Assembly: GCF_040744945.1 (NCBI RefSeq)
Contig: NZ_CP160453.1
Coordinates: forward strand, 2,418,001-2,482,000
From: Saccharothrix sp. HUAS TT1
GTDB lineage: Bacteria > Actinomycetota > Actinomycetes > Mycobacteriales > Pseudonocardiaceae
Direction of reading: 5' to 3'
DNA: 64,000 nucleotides
In this document: positions 1-9,195 of the stretch, piece by piece
Layout of the letters: each line of letters begins with the position of its first letter
How positions within the stretch are numbered: position 1 is the stretch's first letter
Position numbers and translations under genes: made by a program
Notes under the pieces: generated by a model
Databases searched by the model: none
Told to the model about the DNA's origin: nothing
What the model saw: only the letters and a program-made list of their open reading frames with translations

Positions 1-584
1 TCGACCGACCACCCGCGCCGCCGCTCGACGGCCAGCAGCCTGCGCAGCGCGGGCAGGTCGCGCGGCCCCCGCCCGGTCCGGTCCACGAACGGCCCCGGGA
101 ACAGCGCCCGGACCTGCGCCGCGGGCAGCCGGCCCAGCACCGCCCGCCCGGACGCGGTCAGGTGGGCGGGCAGCCGCACGCCGACGTCCGACACGATCGT
201 GGTCGGCTGCCGCGGCTGCTCCCGCACCAGGTACAGCGCCTCCGCGCCGTGCAGCACGCCGAGGTGCGCGGTCCGCTCGACCGAGTCGACCAACCGCCGC
301 AGCACGGGCCGCGCGAGCCGTTCCAGCGGGTCGTGCCGCAGGTAGGCGGACCCGAGCTCGAACGCGGCCACGCCCAACCCGTAGCGCCGCTCCTCGGGGA
401 AGTGGGTGGCGAACCCGGCCGCGGCCAGCTCCGCCAGCAGGTGGTAGGTCGTCGACCTGGGCAGGGACAGCTCCCGGGCCACCGCCGCCGCCGACAGCGG
501 GCCCGGTCTGCTCGCCAGCAGCCGCAGCACGGCCAGCCCGCGGCGCAACGCCGGCACGTCGCTGCTGCCTCCCACGGGACCCAT
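1..584 (-). CDS. IclR-family transcriptional regulator (3' end outside window)
   Basis: The frame starts at the ATG at 584-582 and runs off the left edge without a stop (about 194 codons seen). Residues 10-60 form a winged helix-turn-helix with the IclR pattern of a repeated-Ser/Ala turn followed by LPRSTTYHLL. After it comes the start of the IclR effector domain, including the stretch RYGLGVAAFELGSAYL and a TASGRAVLG element. IclR proteins are mostly dimeric repressors or activators of catabolic genes that bind a small aromatic or organic acid. The gene is divergent from the sigma factor gene at 621, with only 36 bp between them. The target and ligand cannot be told from the sequence. Confidence 0.9.
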   Translation of the reverse strand, partial: MGPVGGSSDVPALRRGLAVLRLLASRPGPLSAAAVARELSLPRSTTYHLLAELAAAGFATHFPEERRYGLGVAAFELGSAYLRHDPLERLARPVLRRLVDSVERTAHLGVLHGAEALYLVREQPRQPTTIVSDVGVRLPAHLTASGRAVLGRLPAAQVRALFPGPFVDRTGRGPRDLPALRRLLAVERRRGWSV

Positions 585-620
585 TCTCAACAAAACGCCG
601 GTCCGGCGCATTGGAGGGGC

Positions 621-1100
621 ATGACGACCAGCTTCGAGGACTTCGCCACCCGGCAGGTCACCCCGCTGCTGCGCTACGCCACGGTGCTGACCGGCGACCC
701 GCACCTCGCCCAGGACGTCGTCCAGGAGTGCCTGCTCAGGGCCCAGCAGCGCTGGGCGCGCATCGCCGCGGTCGACGTCCCCTCCGCGTACGTGAAGCGG
801 ATGGTCACCAACGAGTTCCTGAGCCGGCGCCGCCGCCGCAGGACCCACGTGCCGCTGCACGGGGTGGACCCGTCCACCCCGGACCCGTCCCACCACTACG
901 ACGAGCGCGAGGCGATGCTCCAGCGCATCGACAAGCTGCCGCGCAAGCAGAAGGCCGCCGTGGTCCTGCGCTACTACGAGGGCTGCGACGACGCCGAGAT
1001 CGCCGAGGTCCTGAACTGCTCGCAGGGCACGGTCCGCAGCCACATCTCCCGCGCGCTGTCCACGTTGCGCGCGGACGAACGCGTCAAGGAGGCACTGTGA
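621..1100 (+). CDS. SigE-family (ECF-like) RNA polymerase sigma factor
   Basis: 159 residues. Region sigma-2 covers roughly residues 12-80 (LLRYATVLTGDPHLAQDVVQ) and region sigma-4 roughly 100-150, with the helix-turn-helix DDAEIAEVLNCSQGTVRSH. The length and the arginine-rich linker (RRRRRR) fit the actinomycete SigE-like extracytoplasmic-function group. I chose the ATG at 621 because it follows the purine-rich TTGGAGGGGC; an upstream in-frame extension has shadow-like composition. Its TGA overlaps the next ATG by 1 base (ATGA-type junction), so the downstream membrane protein is probably translationally coupled and could be its anti-sigma partner. The stimulus is unknown. Confidence 0.92.
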   Translation: MTTSFEDFATRQVTPLLRYATVLTGDPHLAQDVVQECLLRAQQRWARIAAVDVPSAYVKRMVTNEFLSRRRRRRTHVPLHGVDPSTPDPSHHYDEREAMLQRIDKLPRKQKAAVVLRYYEGCDDAEIAEVLNCSQGTVRSHISRALSTLRADERVKEAL

Positions 1101-2167
1101 TGGACACCGAAGACCTGATCGAGGACGCCCTGCGGCTGCGTGCCGACCAGGCGCCGCCCGAGGGCGCCGTGCTGGCCGCGCTGCACCGGCCGCGCAAGAG
1201 CCGCAAGCCGGTGTTCCTGGCCGTCGCGGCGGCCACCGCGGCGGTGGCGGTCGCCGTCGTGGCCACCACGATCGGCAGGCCCTCCGCCGGGGCGCCGCCC
1301 GCGGGTCCGGGCAGCGTGCTGCCGACCACCTCGCCGGATGCGTCCCCGACCACCGCCGCGTCGTTCGACCCGTTCACCCTGGGCTACAGCCCGTCGTGGC
1401 TGCCCGACGGGCTGACCGAGCGGAACCGGTTCGTGGACGCGACCGGGGGCGTCCAGCGCGTCTGGAAGCACGACGGCGGGCAGGTGGTGGCGCCGTCGCT
1501 GGAGCTGGTGGTCCCCAAGGACGCCGAGGCGCAGGAGCTGCTGCACCGGCAGGTCCGCGACGCCGCGGCGGCCGACCAGGTCGTGATCAACGGCAGGACC
1601 GCCCTGGTCGCGGACCCGGCGACGCTGGTGACGCCCCTGCCGGGCGACACCCGGGAGCCGGGCGCGCCGGACGGCACGCCGCCGGACACGCGGGTCGTGC
1701 TCAACCCCGAGCCGGGCCGCTACCTCCAGTTCACCCTCTCGAACACGGCGGACGCCCGCGCCGAGGCGATCCGGATCGCCGAGTCGATGAGGCCGGACCC
1801 GACGTCGCTGCGCGGCCCGGTGTCCGTCGGCGGCGAGGTCGCCCACCAGGCCGGGGTGAACGGCCTGGGCTGGCACGTGTCCACGACCGGCGTGGTCGGC
1901 GGCGTCACCTACGGCGCGAACCTGAGCAGCTACGTCGACGAGCCGATCGGGAACCCCGGCGTCGCGCCGGTCGCCGTCACGGCCCGCGGCGCGTCCGCCG
2001 AGTACCTGGGGGAGCGGGGCGGCTACCTGCGCGTCGACCTCGGCCCGGACCTGCACCTGCTGGTCTTCGGCCCCGGGCCGGGCACGACGTCGGCGCAGGA
2101 CCTGGTCGCGGTGGCGGAGGCGGTCGTGCTCGACCCGGACCCCGGCCTGCCCTGGGCGACCCCCTGA
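1100..2167 (+). CDS. Single-pass membrane protein coupled to the sigma factor, putative anti-sigma or sensor
   Basis: 355 residues starting at the ATG that overlaps the sigma factor stop. The N-terminal ~35 residues are cytoplasmic and charged. One transmembrane helix follows (about residues 37-58, VFLAVAAATAAVAVAVVATT), then a Ser/Thr/Pro/Ala-rich linker and a ~270-residue extracytoplasmic domain without a motif I recognise. In SigE-family operons the second gene usually encodes this kind of membrane protein, and several work as anti-sigma factors. That role is inferred from position and topology here; no zinc-binding anti-sigma motif (HxxxCxxC) is visible in the N-terminus. Confidence 0.75.
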   Translation: MDTEDLIEDALRLRADQAPPEGAVLAALHRPRKSRKPVFLAVAAATAAVAVAVVATTIGRPSAGAPPAGPGSVLPTTSPDASPTTAASFDPFTLGYSPSWLPDGLTERNRFVDATGGVQRVWKHDGGQVVAPSLELVVPKDAEAQELLHRQVRDAAAADQVVINGRTALVADPATLVTPLPGDTREPGAPDGTPPDTRVVLNPEPGRYLQFTLSNTADARAEAIRIAESMRPDPTSLRGPVSVGGEVAHQAGVNGLGWHVSTTGVVGGVTYGANLSSYVDEPIGNPGVAPVAVTARGASAEYLGERGGYLRVDLGPDLHLLVFGPGPGTTSAQDLVAVAEAVVLDPDPGLPWATP

Positions 2168-2173
2168 CGCGAC

Positions 2174-2208
2174 GCGGTGGGCGCTCCCGAACGGGGAGCG
2201 CCCACCGC
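2174..2208. terminator. Bidirectional intrinsic terminator
   Basis: A perfect 15-bp inverted repeat (GCGGTGGGCGCTCCC, 2174-2188, pairing with 2194-2208) with a 5-base loop sits between two convergent genes. There is no long T tract, as is usual in high-GC actinomycetes. It would serve the gene ending at 2167 and the one ending at 2213 on the other strand. Confidence 0.8.
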
Positions 2209-2212
2209 CGCG

Positions 2213-3007
2213 CTAGCCGCCGAACTCGATCGTGCCGTCACGCCGGCCCCGGCGGACCATCCGGTTGAAGCTCACCGCCGCCACGGCGAACCACGCCGCC
2301 CCGACGCACACCTCCAGCGCGAGCTGCGCCAGCACCGCCGACACCGGCCCTTCCGCGACGAACACCCGGATCGCGCTCAGCCCGTGCGTCATCGGCAGCG
2401 CGGACGTGACCGCGCGCAGCCAGCCCGGCCAGAACGACGTCGGCACGTTCACCCCGCTGAACGTCATCAGCACCAGTTAGCTGACGTTCAGCGCCAGCCA
2501 CCGCGCCGACGGGAAGCCGAGCACGAACGACGCCACGCACGTCCCGTAGCAGTAGCACGACAGGCCGACCACGAAGATCATCAACGGCACGAGGGCCGCC
2601 GCCGGCCACGGCAGCCGCACGTCGAACAGCGGCGGCAGCACCAGGAACGCCGTGGTGGACGCGGCCACCCCCGAGCCGAGGTTCACCAGCCCGCGGCCCA
2701 GGTACACCGCGAGGTGGGTGGACGGCGCGGCGACCATCAGCGCCAGCGTGCCGGACTGCCGCTCGCCGACGGCCAGCAGGATGACCACGGTCGCGTCGAT
2801 GGCCATGATCGCGACCAGGTTGCCGATCAGCAGGTAGTCGACCTGCTCCTGCGACCCGAGCACCCGGCCGATCAGCGCGAAGAAGGCCGCCTGGACCAGC
2901 AGGCGGGACAGCCAGGTGAACGTCCACGTCTTCCACGTGTGGTACGCCGAGTACATGGTCCACGAGGCGATCAGGCCGTGCTTGAGCACCCGCAGCTGGT
3001 CACGCAT
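2213..3007 (-). pseudogene. ABC-2 type exporter permease interrupted by an in-frame TAA
   Basis: The reading frame from the ATG at 3007 encodes a polytopic ABC-2 permease, but it meets a TAA at 2479-2477 after 176 residues, right after the stretch ALNVS. Reading on in the same frame gives LVLMTFSGVNVP and 80-odd further residues that complete a normal ABC-2 protein of about 264 residues with its last membrane segments. No frame change is needed, so this is one nonsense substitution (a Tyr or other codon to TAA) or a base-call error. The gene overlaps the preceding permease by 8 bases. Without readthrough it would lose its last two or so membrane helices. Confidence 0.8.
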
Positions 3008-3785
3008 ACGTCACCGTCCCCAGCTCGCGCGCCCGGCGCAGCGTCAGCGCCAGCAGGACCCGGCCGCCGACCAGCGCGGCGACGGCGAGGCCGCCGATCA
3101 CCAGCAGCCGCCAGCCGGGGCCCGCGACCGGCGCGGGCGCCATGGCGTCCCGCATCAGGTCGGCCGACCAGGACAGGAAGACCGCGTGGGACAGCGGTCG
3201 CAGGAACTCCGGCAGGTGGTGCACCGGCACCAGCACGCCGGACAGCAGGTAGATCGGGTAGCTGAGGAAGTTCACGTAGACGTGGCCGTTGTTCGACAGC
3301 AGGAGGCCGGCGGCCAGCAGCAGGCTGGTCCCGGTCATCGCGAACACCGAGACGGCCATCGCCGCCCAGAACACCCACGGGTGGTGCACCTCCGGCGTGA
3401 CGCCGAACAGCAGCCTGCCCAGCAACCACGTCTCGCCGAGCGGGACGACGCCCAGCACCATCACCGCCGAGATCCGGCCCAGGTACACGGGTTGCAGCGA
3501 GCTGGGCGAGGCCATGCCGAGGTCGAGCGTGCGGTTCCACCGCTCGCCGACGACCACCTCCGAGGCCAGGCCGACGGAGAAGCCCCACAGCCCCATCAGC
3601 GCGGGCGCGAGGAACGCGGTGGCGATCAGGTCGGGGCGGGCCGCGTGCACCACGATCGACAGCACCATCACGACGGTGAACGGGATCGTGCACAGCGTCA
3701 GCAGGGCGTCGGGCTCCCTGCGGACCAGCCAGAACTGGGTGCGCACCCCGGTCAGGAACAGGCGCGCGGTCAGGAACGGGCGCAC
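3000..3785 (-). CDS. ABC-2 type exporter permease
   Basis: 261 residues with about six hydrophobic segments and the typical ABC-2 features EPDALLTLCTIPF near the N-terminus and a long central ERWNRTLDLGMASP cytoplasmic stretch. The GTG at 3785 is chosen because it lies 2 bases after the stop of the ATPase gene. The gene overlaps the next permease by 8 bases, so the three genes form one coupled operon reading leftward. It would form the membrane channel of a drug, lipid or antibiotic exporter with the ATPase at 3788-4726. The substrate is unknown. Confidence 0.88.
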   Translation of the reverse strand: MRPFLTARLFLTGVRTQFWLVRREPDALLTLCTIPFTVVMVLSIVVHAARPDLIATAFLAPALMGLWGFSVGLASEVVVGERWNRTLDLGMASPSSLQPVYLGRISAVMVLGVVPLGETWLLGRLLFGVTPEVHHPWVFWAAMAVSVFAMTGTSLLLAAGLLLSNNGHVYVNFLSYPIYLLSGVLVPVHHLPEFLRPLSHAVFLSWSADLMRDAMAPAPVAGPGWRLLVIGGLAVAALVGGRVLLALTLRRARELGTVTYA

Positions 3786-3787
3786 GG

Positions 3788-4726
3788 TCAGACCCCCATC
3801 CCGCGCCGGCCGATGAGGTCCAGGTAGACGTCCTCCAGGCGGGGCGGGACGGCGTGCACCGAGCGCACGCCGCTGTCCAGCAGGAAGTCCAGCACGGCCC
3901 GCGCCGCGCGGTCGTCGGCGGTCTTGACCCGGAGCCTGCCGTTGCGGGTCTCGGTGCCCAGGACGCCGGGGATGCCGGTGACGTCGAGCGAGGTCTCCGC
4001 CTCGACCCAGCGGTGCAGGCCGGACATCTCGGCCAGGCCGCGCGGCGTCTCGGTGGCGAGCACGCGCCCCTTGTCGATCAGCGTGACGCGGTCGCAGACC
4101 GCTTCGGCCTCGTCCATGTCGTGGGTGGTGATGAGGATCGTGCGGCCCTCGTCGCGCAGCTCGGCGATGAGGTCGCGGAAGTCGCGGGCGGCCACCGGGT
4201 CCATGCCGGTGGTGGGCTCGTCGAACAGGATCAGCTCCGGGTCGCCGATCAGGCCGCGGGCCAGGTGCACGCGCTGCTTCATGCCCCGGGAGAACGTCTC
4301 CACGAGGTCGTCGGCCTTGTCGGCCAGGCCGAGCCGGGCCAGCAGCTCGTCGGCGCGGGCCTTGGCCACCGCGTCCGGGATCTTGTGCAGCGCGGCCCAG
4401 TAGCGCAGGGTCTGCCGCGCCGTCAGCTTGCCGTACAGGCCGCGCTCGCCGCCGAACACGATGCCGATGCGCCGCCGGACCTCGGCCGCGCCGGTCACCA
4501 CGTCGTGGCCGAGCACTTCGGCGACGCCCGAGGTCGGCAGCAGGATGGTGGACAGGATCTTGCACAGCGTGGTCTTGCCCGCGCCGTTCGGGCCGAGCAG
4601 GCCGTGCACCTCGTTGGTCGGCACGTCCAGCGTCAGCCCGGCGAGCGCGGTCACCTCCTCGCCCTTGGGCCGCCACCCCTTGCCCTTGCGGAACGTCCTG
4701 GTCAGGTCGTGGACGCGAACGCTCAT
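3788..4726 (-). CDS. ABC exporter ATP-binding protein (DrrA-like)
   Basis: 312 residues. The Walker A is GPNGAGKTT (about residue 40), the ABC signature [12 protein letters not shown] is a drug-exporter (DrrA/NatA) type variant, the Walker B is [12 protein letters not shown], and the switch His is in [11 protein letters not shown] DrrA-like C-terminal domain follows from about residue 230. The ATG at 4726 is preceded by a strong GGGGGA Shine-Dalgarno. It energises the two permeases encoded immediately downstream. The gene is divergent from hutH with 143 bp between starts. Exported substrate cannot be inferred. Confidence 0.93.
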   Translation of the reverse strand: MSVRVHDLTRTFRKGKGWRPKGEEVTALAGLTLDVPTNEVHGLLGPNGAGKTTLCKILSTILLPTSGVAEVLGHDVVTGAAEVRRRIGIVFGGERGLYGKLTARQTLRYWAALHKIPDAVAKARADELLARLGLADKADDLVETFSRGMKQRVHLARGLIGDPELILFDEPTTGMDPVAARDFRDLIAELRDEGRTILITTHDMDEAEAVCDRVTLIDKGRVLATETPRGLAEMSGLHRWVEAETSLDVTGIPGVLGTETRNGRLRVKTADDRAARAVLDFLLDSGVRSVHAVPPRLEDVYLDLIGRRGMGV

Positions 4727-4869
4727 GGTCCCCCCTGGTGGTTTCGGCGAAGCTACCGACGGTGAGGACGCGCGGCGAGCGATTTCGGCGGGGCGAACCG
4801 TCCCGGATACCAGACACGATCGGTGGGCGCCGGGTCGTGCGCGCCGCGCCGCCGGGTTGAGATGGGTGC

Positions 4870-6375
4870 ATGCAGCCACCCGTGCAGCTGGGTCCGAAGC
4901 CCCTGACCCGCGAGGACGTCCACGCCGTCGCCCGCGCCGACGCGCGCGTGGAGATCACGGAAGCGGCCCGCGAGGCGGTCACCACCGCGCGGGCCCACAT
5001 CGAGCGCCTGGCCACCGCCGAGCAGCCCACCTACGGCGTCTCGACCGGGTTCGGCGCGCTCGCCGTCCGGCACATCCCGCCGGACCGCCGCGCCGCCCTC
5101 CAGCAATCGCTGGTCCGCTCGCACGCGGCCGGCTCGGGGCCCGAGGTGGAGCGCGAGGTCGTCCGGGCCCTCGTCCTGCTCCGGCTCAAGACCCTGGCCA
5201 GTGGCCACACCGGCGTCCGGCTGGAGACCGCCGAGGCGATGGCCGCGATGCTCAACGCGGGCATCACGCCGGTGGTGCACGAGTTCGGCTCGCTCGGCTG
5301 CTCCGGCGACCTCGCGCCGCTGTCCGCCGCCGCCCTGGCGCTGACCGGCGAGGGCGAGGTCCGCGACGCGGACGGCGAACTGCTGCCGGCCGCCGTCGCG
5401 CTCGCCAAGGCGGGCATCGAGCCCGTGCGGCTGGCCGAGAAGGAGGGCCTGGCGCTGATCAACGGCACCGACGGCATGCTGGGGATGCTGGTGCTGGCCG
5501 TCCGGGACCTGAACCACCTGCTCGACGTCGCCGACCTGACCGCCGCGATGAGCGTGGAAGCCCTCCTGGGCACGGACCGCGTGTTCGCCGCGGACCTCCA
5601 GGCGCTGCGCCCGCACCCCGGCCAGGGGCGGTCCGCGCGGCGGATGGCGGAGATCCTGCGCGGCTCCGAGATCATGGACAGCCACCGCGGCCCGGACTGC
5701 ACCCGGGTCCAGGACGCCTACTCGCTGCGCTGCTCGCCGCAGGTGCACGGCGCGGCGCGGGACACCGTCGCCTACGCGGAGGCCGTCGCGGACCGCGAGC
5801 TGGCGTCGTCCATCGACAACCCGGTGGTGCTGGCCGACGGCCGGGTCGAGTCCAACGGCAACTTCCACGGCGCGCCGATCGCCTACGTGCTGGACTTCCT
5901 CGCCATCCCGACGGCCGACGTGGCGAGCATCGCCGAGCGCCGCACGGACCGGATGCTCGACGTGAACCGCTCGCACGGCCTGCCGCCGTTCCTGGCGCAC
6001 GACCCCGGTGTCGACTCCGGCCACATGATCGCCCAGTACACGCAGGCGGCGATCGTCAGCGAGCTGAAGCGGCTGGCCGTGCCCGCCTCGGTCGACTCGA
6101 TCCCGAGCAGCGCGATGCAGGAGGACCACGTCTCCATGGGCTGGTCGGCCGCGCGCAAGCTGCGCCAGTCCGTCGACGGCCTGCGCCGGGTGCTGGCGAT
6201 CGAGCTGCTGACCGCCGCCCGGGCCCTGGACCTGCGCAAGCCGCTCAAGCCGGCCCCCGCGACCGCGGCGGCCGTCGCGAAGCTGCGCGAGCACGTCGAG
6301 GGCCCCGGCCCGGACCGCCACCTCGCGCCCGAGATCGCCGCCGCCGAAGACCTGATCCGGAAGGGAGCACTCTGA
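4870..6375 (+). CDS. hutH: Histidine ammonia-lyase
   Basis: Converts L-histidine to trans-urocanate and ammonia, the first step of histidine degradation in the cytoplasm. 501 residues, normal length. The 4-methylidene-imidazolone prosthetic group forms from residues 144-146 in [13 protein letters not shown]; the triad is Cys-Ser-Gly instead of the textbook Ala-Ser-Gly, a variant I know from Streptomyces Hut[11 protein letters not shown] near residue 50 supplies the catalytic tyrosine, and the family stretch SSIDNPVV follows later. First gene of the hut operon: its TGA overlaps the ATG of hutU by one base. No obvious operator was found in the 143-bp upstream gap. Confidence 0.97.
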   Translation: MQPPVQLGPKPLTREDVHAVARADARVEITEAAREAVTTARAHIERLATAEQPTYGVSTGFGALAVRHIPPDRRAALQQSLVRSHAAGSGPEVEREVVRALVLLRLKTLASGHTGVRLETAEAMAAMLNAGITPVVHEFGSLGCSGDLAPLSAAALALTGEGEVRDADGELLPAAVALAKAGIEPVRLAEKEGLALINGTDGMLGMLVLAVRDLNHLLDVADLTAAMSVEALLGTDRVFAADLQALRPHPGQGRSARRMAEILRGSEIMDSHRGPDCTRVQDAYSLRCSPQVHGAARDTVAYAEAVADRELASSIDNPVVLADGRVESNGNFHGAPIAYVLDFLAIPTADVASIAERRTDRMLDVNRSHGLPPFLAHDPGVDSGHMIAQYTQAAIVSELKRLAVPASVDSIPSSAMQEDHVSMGWSAARKLRQSVDGLRRVLAIELLTAARALDLRKPLKPAPATAAAVAKLREHVEGPGPDRHLAPEIAAAEDLIRKGAL

Positions 6376-8024
6376 TGGTGCGCGCCGCCCGAGGCACCGA
6401 CCTCACCGCCCGCAGCTGGCCGACCGAGGCCGCCCTGCGGATGTTCCACAACAACCTCGACCCCGACGTGGCCGAGCGCCCCGACGACCTGGTCGTCTAC
6501 GGCGGCACCGGCAAGGCCGCCCGGGACTGGCCGAGCTTCCACGCCATCAGCCGGGAGCTGGCCGCGCTGGCCGACGACGAGACGCTGCTCGTGCAGTCCG
6601 GCCGCCCGGTCGGCGTCATGCGCACGCACGAGTGGGCGCCGCGGGTGCTCATCGCGAACTCCAACCTCGTGCCGGACTGGGCGAACTGGCCCGAGTTCCG
6701 CCGGCTGGAGGCCGAGGGCCTGACCATGTACGGCCAGATGACGGCCGGGTCGTGGATCTACATCGGCACCCAGGGCATCCTCCAGGGCACGTTCGAGACG
6801 TTCGCCGCCGTGGCCAACAAGCGCTTCAACGGCACCCTGCGCGGCACGTTGACCGTCACGGCGGGCCTGGGCGGCATGGGCGGCGCGCAACCGCTCGCGG
6901 TCACCATGAACGAGGGCGTCGCGCTCTGCGTCGAGGTCGACCCGCAGCGCGCCCGCCGCCGCGTCGAGACCCGCTACCTGGACGAGATCGCCGACGACAT
7001 CGACGACGCGATCGCCCGCGTGCTGGCCGCGAAGGCCGAGGGCCGGGCGCTGTCGGTCGGCCTGATCGGCAACGCCGCCGAGGTGCTGCCCGAGCTGCTG
7101 CGCCGCGACGTGCCGGTGGACGTCGTCACCGACCAGACCTCCGCGCACGACCCGCTGGCGTACTGCCCGAAGGGCGTCCCGGTCGAGGACTGGGCGGACT
7201 ACGCCGCCGCCAAGCCGGACGAGTTCACCGACCGCGCCCGCGAGTCGATGGCCGACCACGTCGAGGCGATGGTCGGCTTCCAGGACCGGGGCGCCGAGGT
7301 CTTCGACTACGGCAACTCGATCCGGGGCGAGGCCCAGCTGGGCGGTTACGAGCGGGCGTTCGACTTCCCCGGCTTCGTCCCCGCCTACATCCGGCCGCTG
7401 TTCTGCGAGGGCAAGGGCCCGTTCCGCTGGGCCGCGCTGTCCGGCGACCCGGCCGACATCGCCAAGACCGACCGGGCGATCCTGGAGCTGTTCCCGGAGA
7501 ACGAGCAGCTGGCGCGGTGGATCAGGATGGCCGGCGAGCGCGTCGAGTTCCAGGGCCTGCCCGCCCGCATCTGCTGGCTCGGCTACGGCGAGCGCCACCT
7601 GGCCGGGTTGAAGTTCAACGAGATGGTCGCCTCGGGCGAGCTGTCCGCGCCGATCGTCATCGGCCGCGACCACCTGGACTGCGGCTCGGTCGCCTCGCCG
7701 TACCGGGAGACCGAGGCGATGGCCGACGGCTCGGACGCCATCGCCGACTGGCCGCTGCTGAACGCCCTGGTCAACACCGCGTCCGGCGCGACCTGGGTGT
7801 CGCTGCACCACGGCGGCGGCGTCGGCATCGGCCGGTCGATCCACGCGGGCCAGGTGACGGTCGCCGACGGCACGCCGCTGGCCGCGCGGAAGATCGAGCG
7901 GGTGCTGACCAACGACCCGGCCATGGGCGTCATCCGGCACGTGGACGCCGGCTACCAGCGGGCGGTCGACGTCGCCGCCGAGAAGCAGGTGCCGATCCCG
8001 ATGAGGGCGGGCTCCGATGACTGA
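6375..8024 (+). CDS. hutU: Urocanate hydratase
   Basis: Adds water to urocanate to give 4-imidazolone-5-propionate, using tightly bound NAD+. 549 residues, the family norm. Recognisable are [13 protein letters not shown] near the N-terminus, the NAD-binding [16 protein letters not shown], and the conserved cysteine (Cys436) in [11 protein letters not shown]. The ATG overlaps the hutH stop by one base, and the end overlaps the next gene by 8 bases, so translation is coupled through the cluster. Confidence 0.97.
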   Translation: MVRAARGTDLTARSWPTEAALRMFHNNLDPDVAERPDDLVVYGGTGKAARDWPSFHAISRELAALADDETLLVQSGRPVGVMRTHEWAPRVLIANSNLVPDWANWPEFRRLEAEGLTMYGQMTAGSWIYIGTQGILQGTFETFAAVANKRFNGTLRGTLTVTAGLGGMGGAQPLAVTMNEGVALCVEVDPQRARRRVETRYLDEIADDIDDAIARVLAAKAEGRALSVGLIGNAAEVLPELLRRDVPVDVVTDQTSAHDPLAYCPKGVPVEDWADYAAAKPDEFTDRARESMADHVEAMVGFQDRGAEVFDYGNSIRGEAQLGGYERAFDFPGFVPAYIRPLFCEGKGPFRWAALSGDPADIAKTDRAILELFPENEQLARWIRMAGERVEFQGLPARICWLGYGERHLAGLKFNEMVASGELSAPIVIGRDHLDCGSVASPYRETEAMADGSDAIADWPLLNALVNTASGATWVSLHHGGGVGIGRSIHAGQVTVADGTPLAARKIERVLTNDPAMGVIRHVDAGYQRAVDVAAEKQVPIPMRAGSDD

Positions 8025-9195
8025 CCTCGCCGACATCGCCGACGTCGGGCGCGACCGCAGGCGCGGCGGCTACTCGCGGCACGGCTTCGACCACGTCGAG
8101 CGCGAGCTGCGCGCGTGGTTCGTGGAGGAGGCCGAGCGGCGGGGGCTCGACGTGCGGCCCGACCGCAACGGCAACATCTGGGCGTGGTGGGGCGAGCCGG
8201 GACCGGGCGCCGTGGTCACCGGCAGCCACCTGGACTCGGTGCCGGGCGGCGGCGCGTTCGACGGACCGCTGGGCGTGGTGTCGGCGTTGCGGGCGGTGGA
8301 CCTGCTGCGGGCGCGCGGGTTCACGCCGACCAAGCCGCTGGCGGTCGTCGTGTTCGTGGAGGAGGAGGGCGGGCGCTTCGGCGTGGCGTGCCTCGGGTCG
8401 CGGCTGATGACCGGCGCGATCTCGGCGGAGGCGGCGTGCGCGCTGGTCGACGCGGACGGCGTGACGTTCGGCGAGGCCGCCCTCGCGACCGGGTTCGACC
8501 CGTTGCGGATGGGGCGGGACGACCGGGCTCTGGCGTCCATCGGCGCGTTCGTGGAGCTGCACGTCGAGCAGGGGCGCGGGCTGGCGGTGCCGGTGGGGCT
8601 GGCCGGCTCGATCCTGGCGCACGGCCGGTGGCGGTTCACGTTCACCGGCGAGGGCAACCACGCCGGCGCGACCCTGATCGAGGACCGGCGCGACCCGATG
8701 GTCCCGGCGGCCTCCCTCGTCCTGGCGGCCCGGCGCGCGGCCACCTCGGGCGCGCGTGCGACGGTGGGCCGGATCGTGCCGAACCCCGGCGGCACCAACG
8801 TGATCGCGTCGTCGGTGGACGTGTGGTTGGACGCGCGGGCCGACGACGAGCCGCGCACCCGCGAGGTGGTCGCGGAGATCACGTCGGCGGCGCGCGAGGC
8901 GGCGTCCGCCGAGGGGTGCGAGGTGCGGGTGACCGAGGAGAGCTGGGGCGGGACGGTGACCTTCGACGCGGGGCTGGCGGCCCGCGTCCGGGAGGCCCTC
9001 GGCGAGGACACCCCCGCGCTGCCGACCGGCGCCGGTCACGACGCCGGCATCCTGGCCGCGCACGTGCCGACCGCGATGCTGTTCGTGCGCAACCCGACCG
9101 GGATCAGCCACGCGCCGGAGGAGTTCGCCGAGGCGGACGACTGCGAGGCGGGCGTGGTGGCGCTGGCGTCGACCTTGGAGCACCTGGCGCGATGA
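8017..9195 (+). CDS. M20-family allantoate/N-carbamoyl amidohydrolase, probable N-formylglutamate deformylase of the hut pathway
   Basis: 392 residues of the zinc-dependent M20 amidohydrolase group. Metal ligands are visible in [26 protein letters not shown] and FVELHVEQG, with a dimerisation domain in the middle and the late histidine in [10 protein letters not shown]. Relatives hydrolyse allantoate, N-carbamoyl or N-formyl amino acids. Between hutU and hutF, with no separate hutG in view, the most economical role is cleavage of N-formylglutamate (the HutF product) to glutamate and formate. That substrate is inferred from context only. It overlaps hutU by 8 bases and hutF by 4. Confidence 0.88.
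   Translation: MTDLADIADVGRDRRRGGYSRHGFDHVERELRAWFVEEAERRGLDVRPDRNGNIWAWWGEPGPGAVVTGSHLDSVPGGGAFDGPLGVVSALRAVDLLRARGFTPTKPLAVVVFVEEEGGRFGVACLGSRLMTGAISAEAACALVDADGVTFGEAALATGFDPLRMGRDDRALASIGAFVELHVEQGRGLAVPVGLAGSILAHGRWRFTFTGEGNHAGATLIEDRRDPMVPAASLVLAARRAATSGARATVGRIVPNPGGTNVIASSVDVWLDARADDEPRTREVVAEITSAAREAASAEGCEVRVTEESWGGTVTFDAGLAARVREALGEDTPALPTGAGHDAGILAAHVPTAMLFVRNPTGISHAPEEFAEADDCEAGVVALASTLEHLAR

Noticed and set aside
162..620. Upstream extension of the sigma factor frame
   Set aside because: It is the antisense of the IclR gene, and a good Shine-Dalgarno and ATG exist at 621.
5883..8036. 717-codon minus-strand frame across hutH/hutU
   Set aside because: Antisense shadow; rich in Arg/Asp/Val/His and without motifs.
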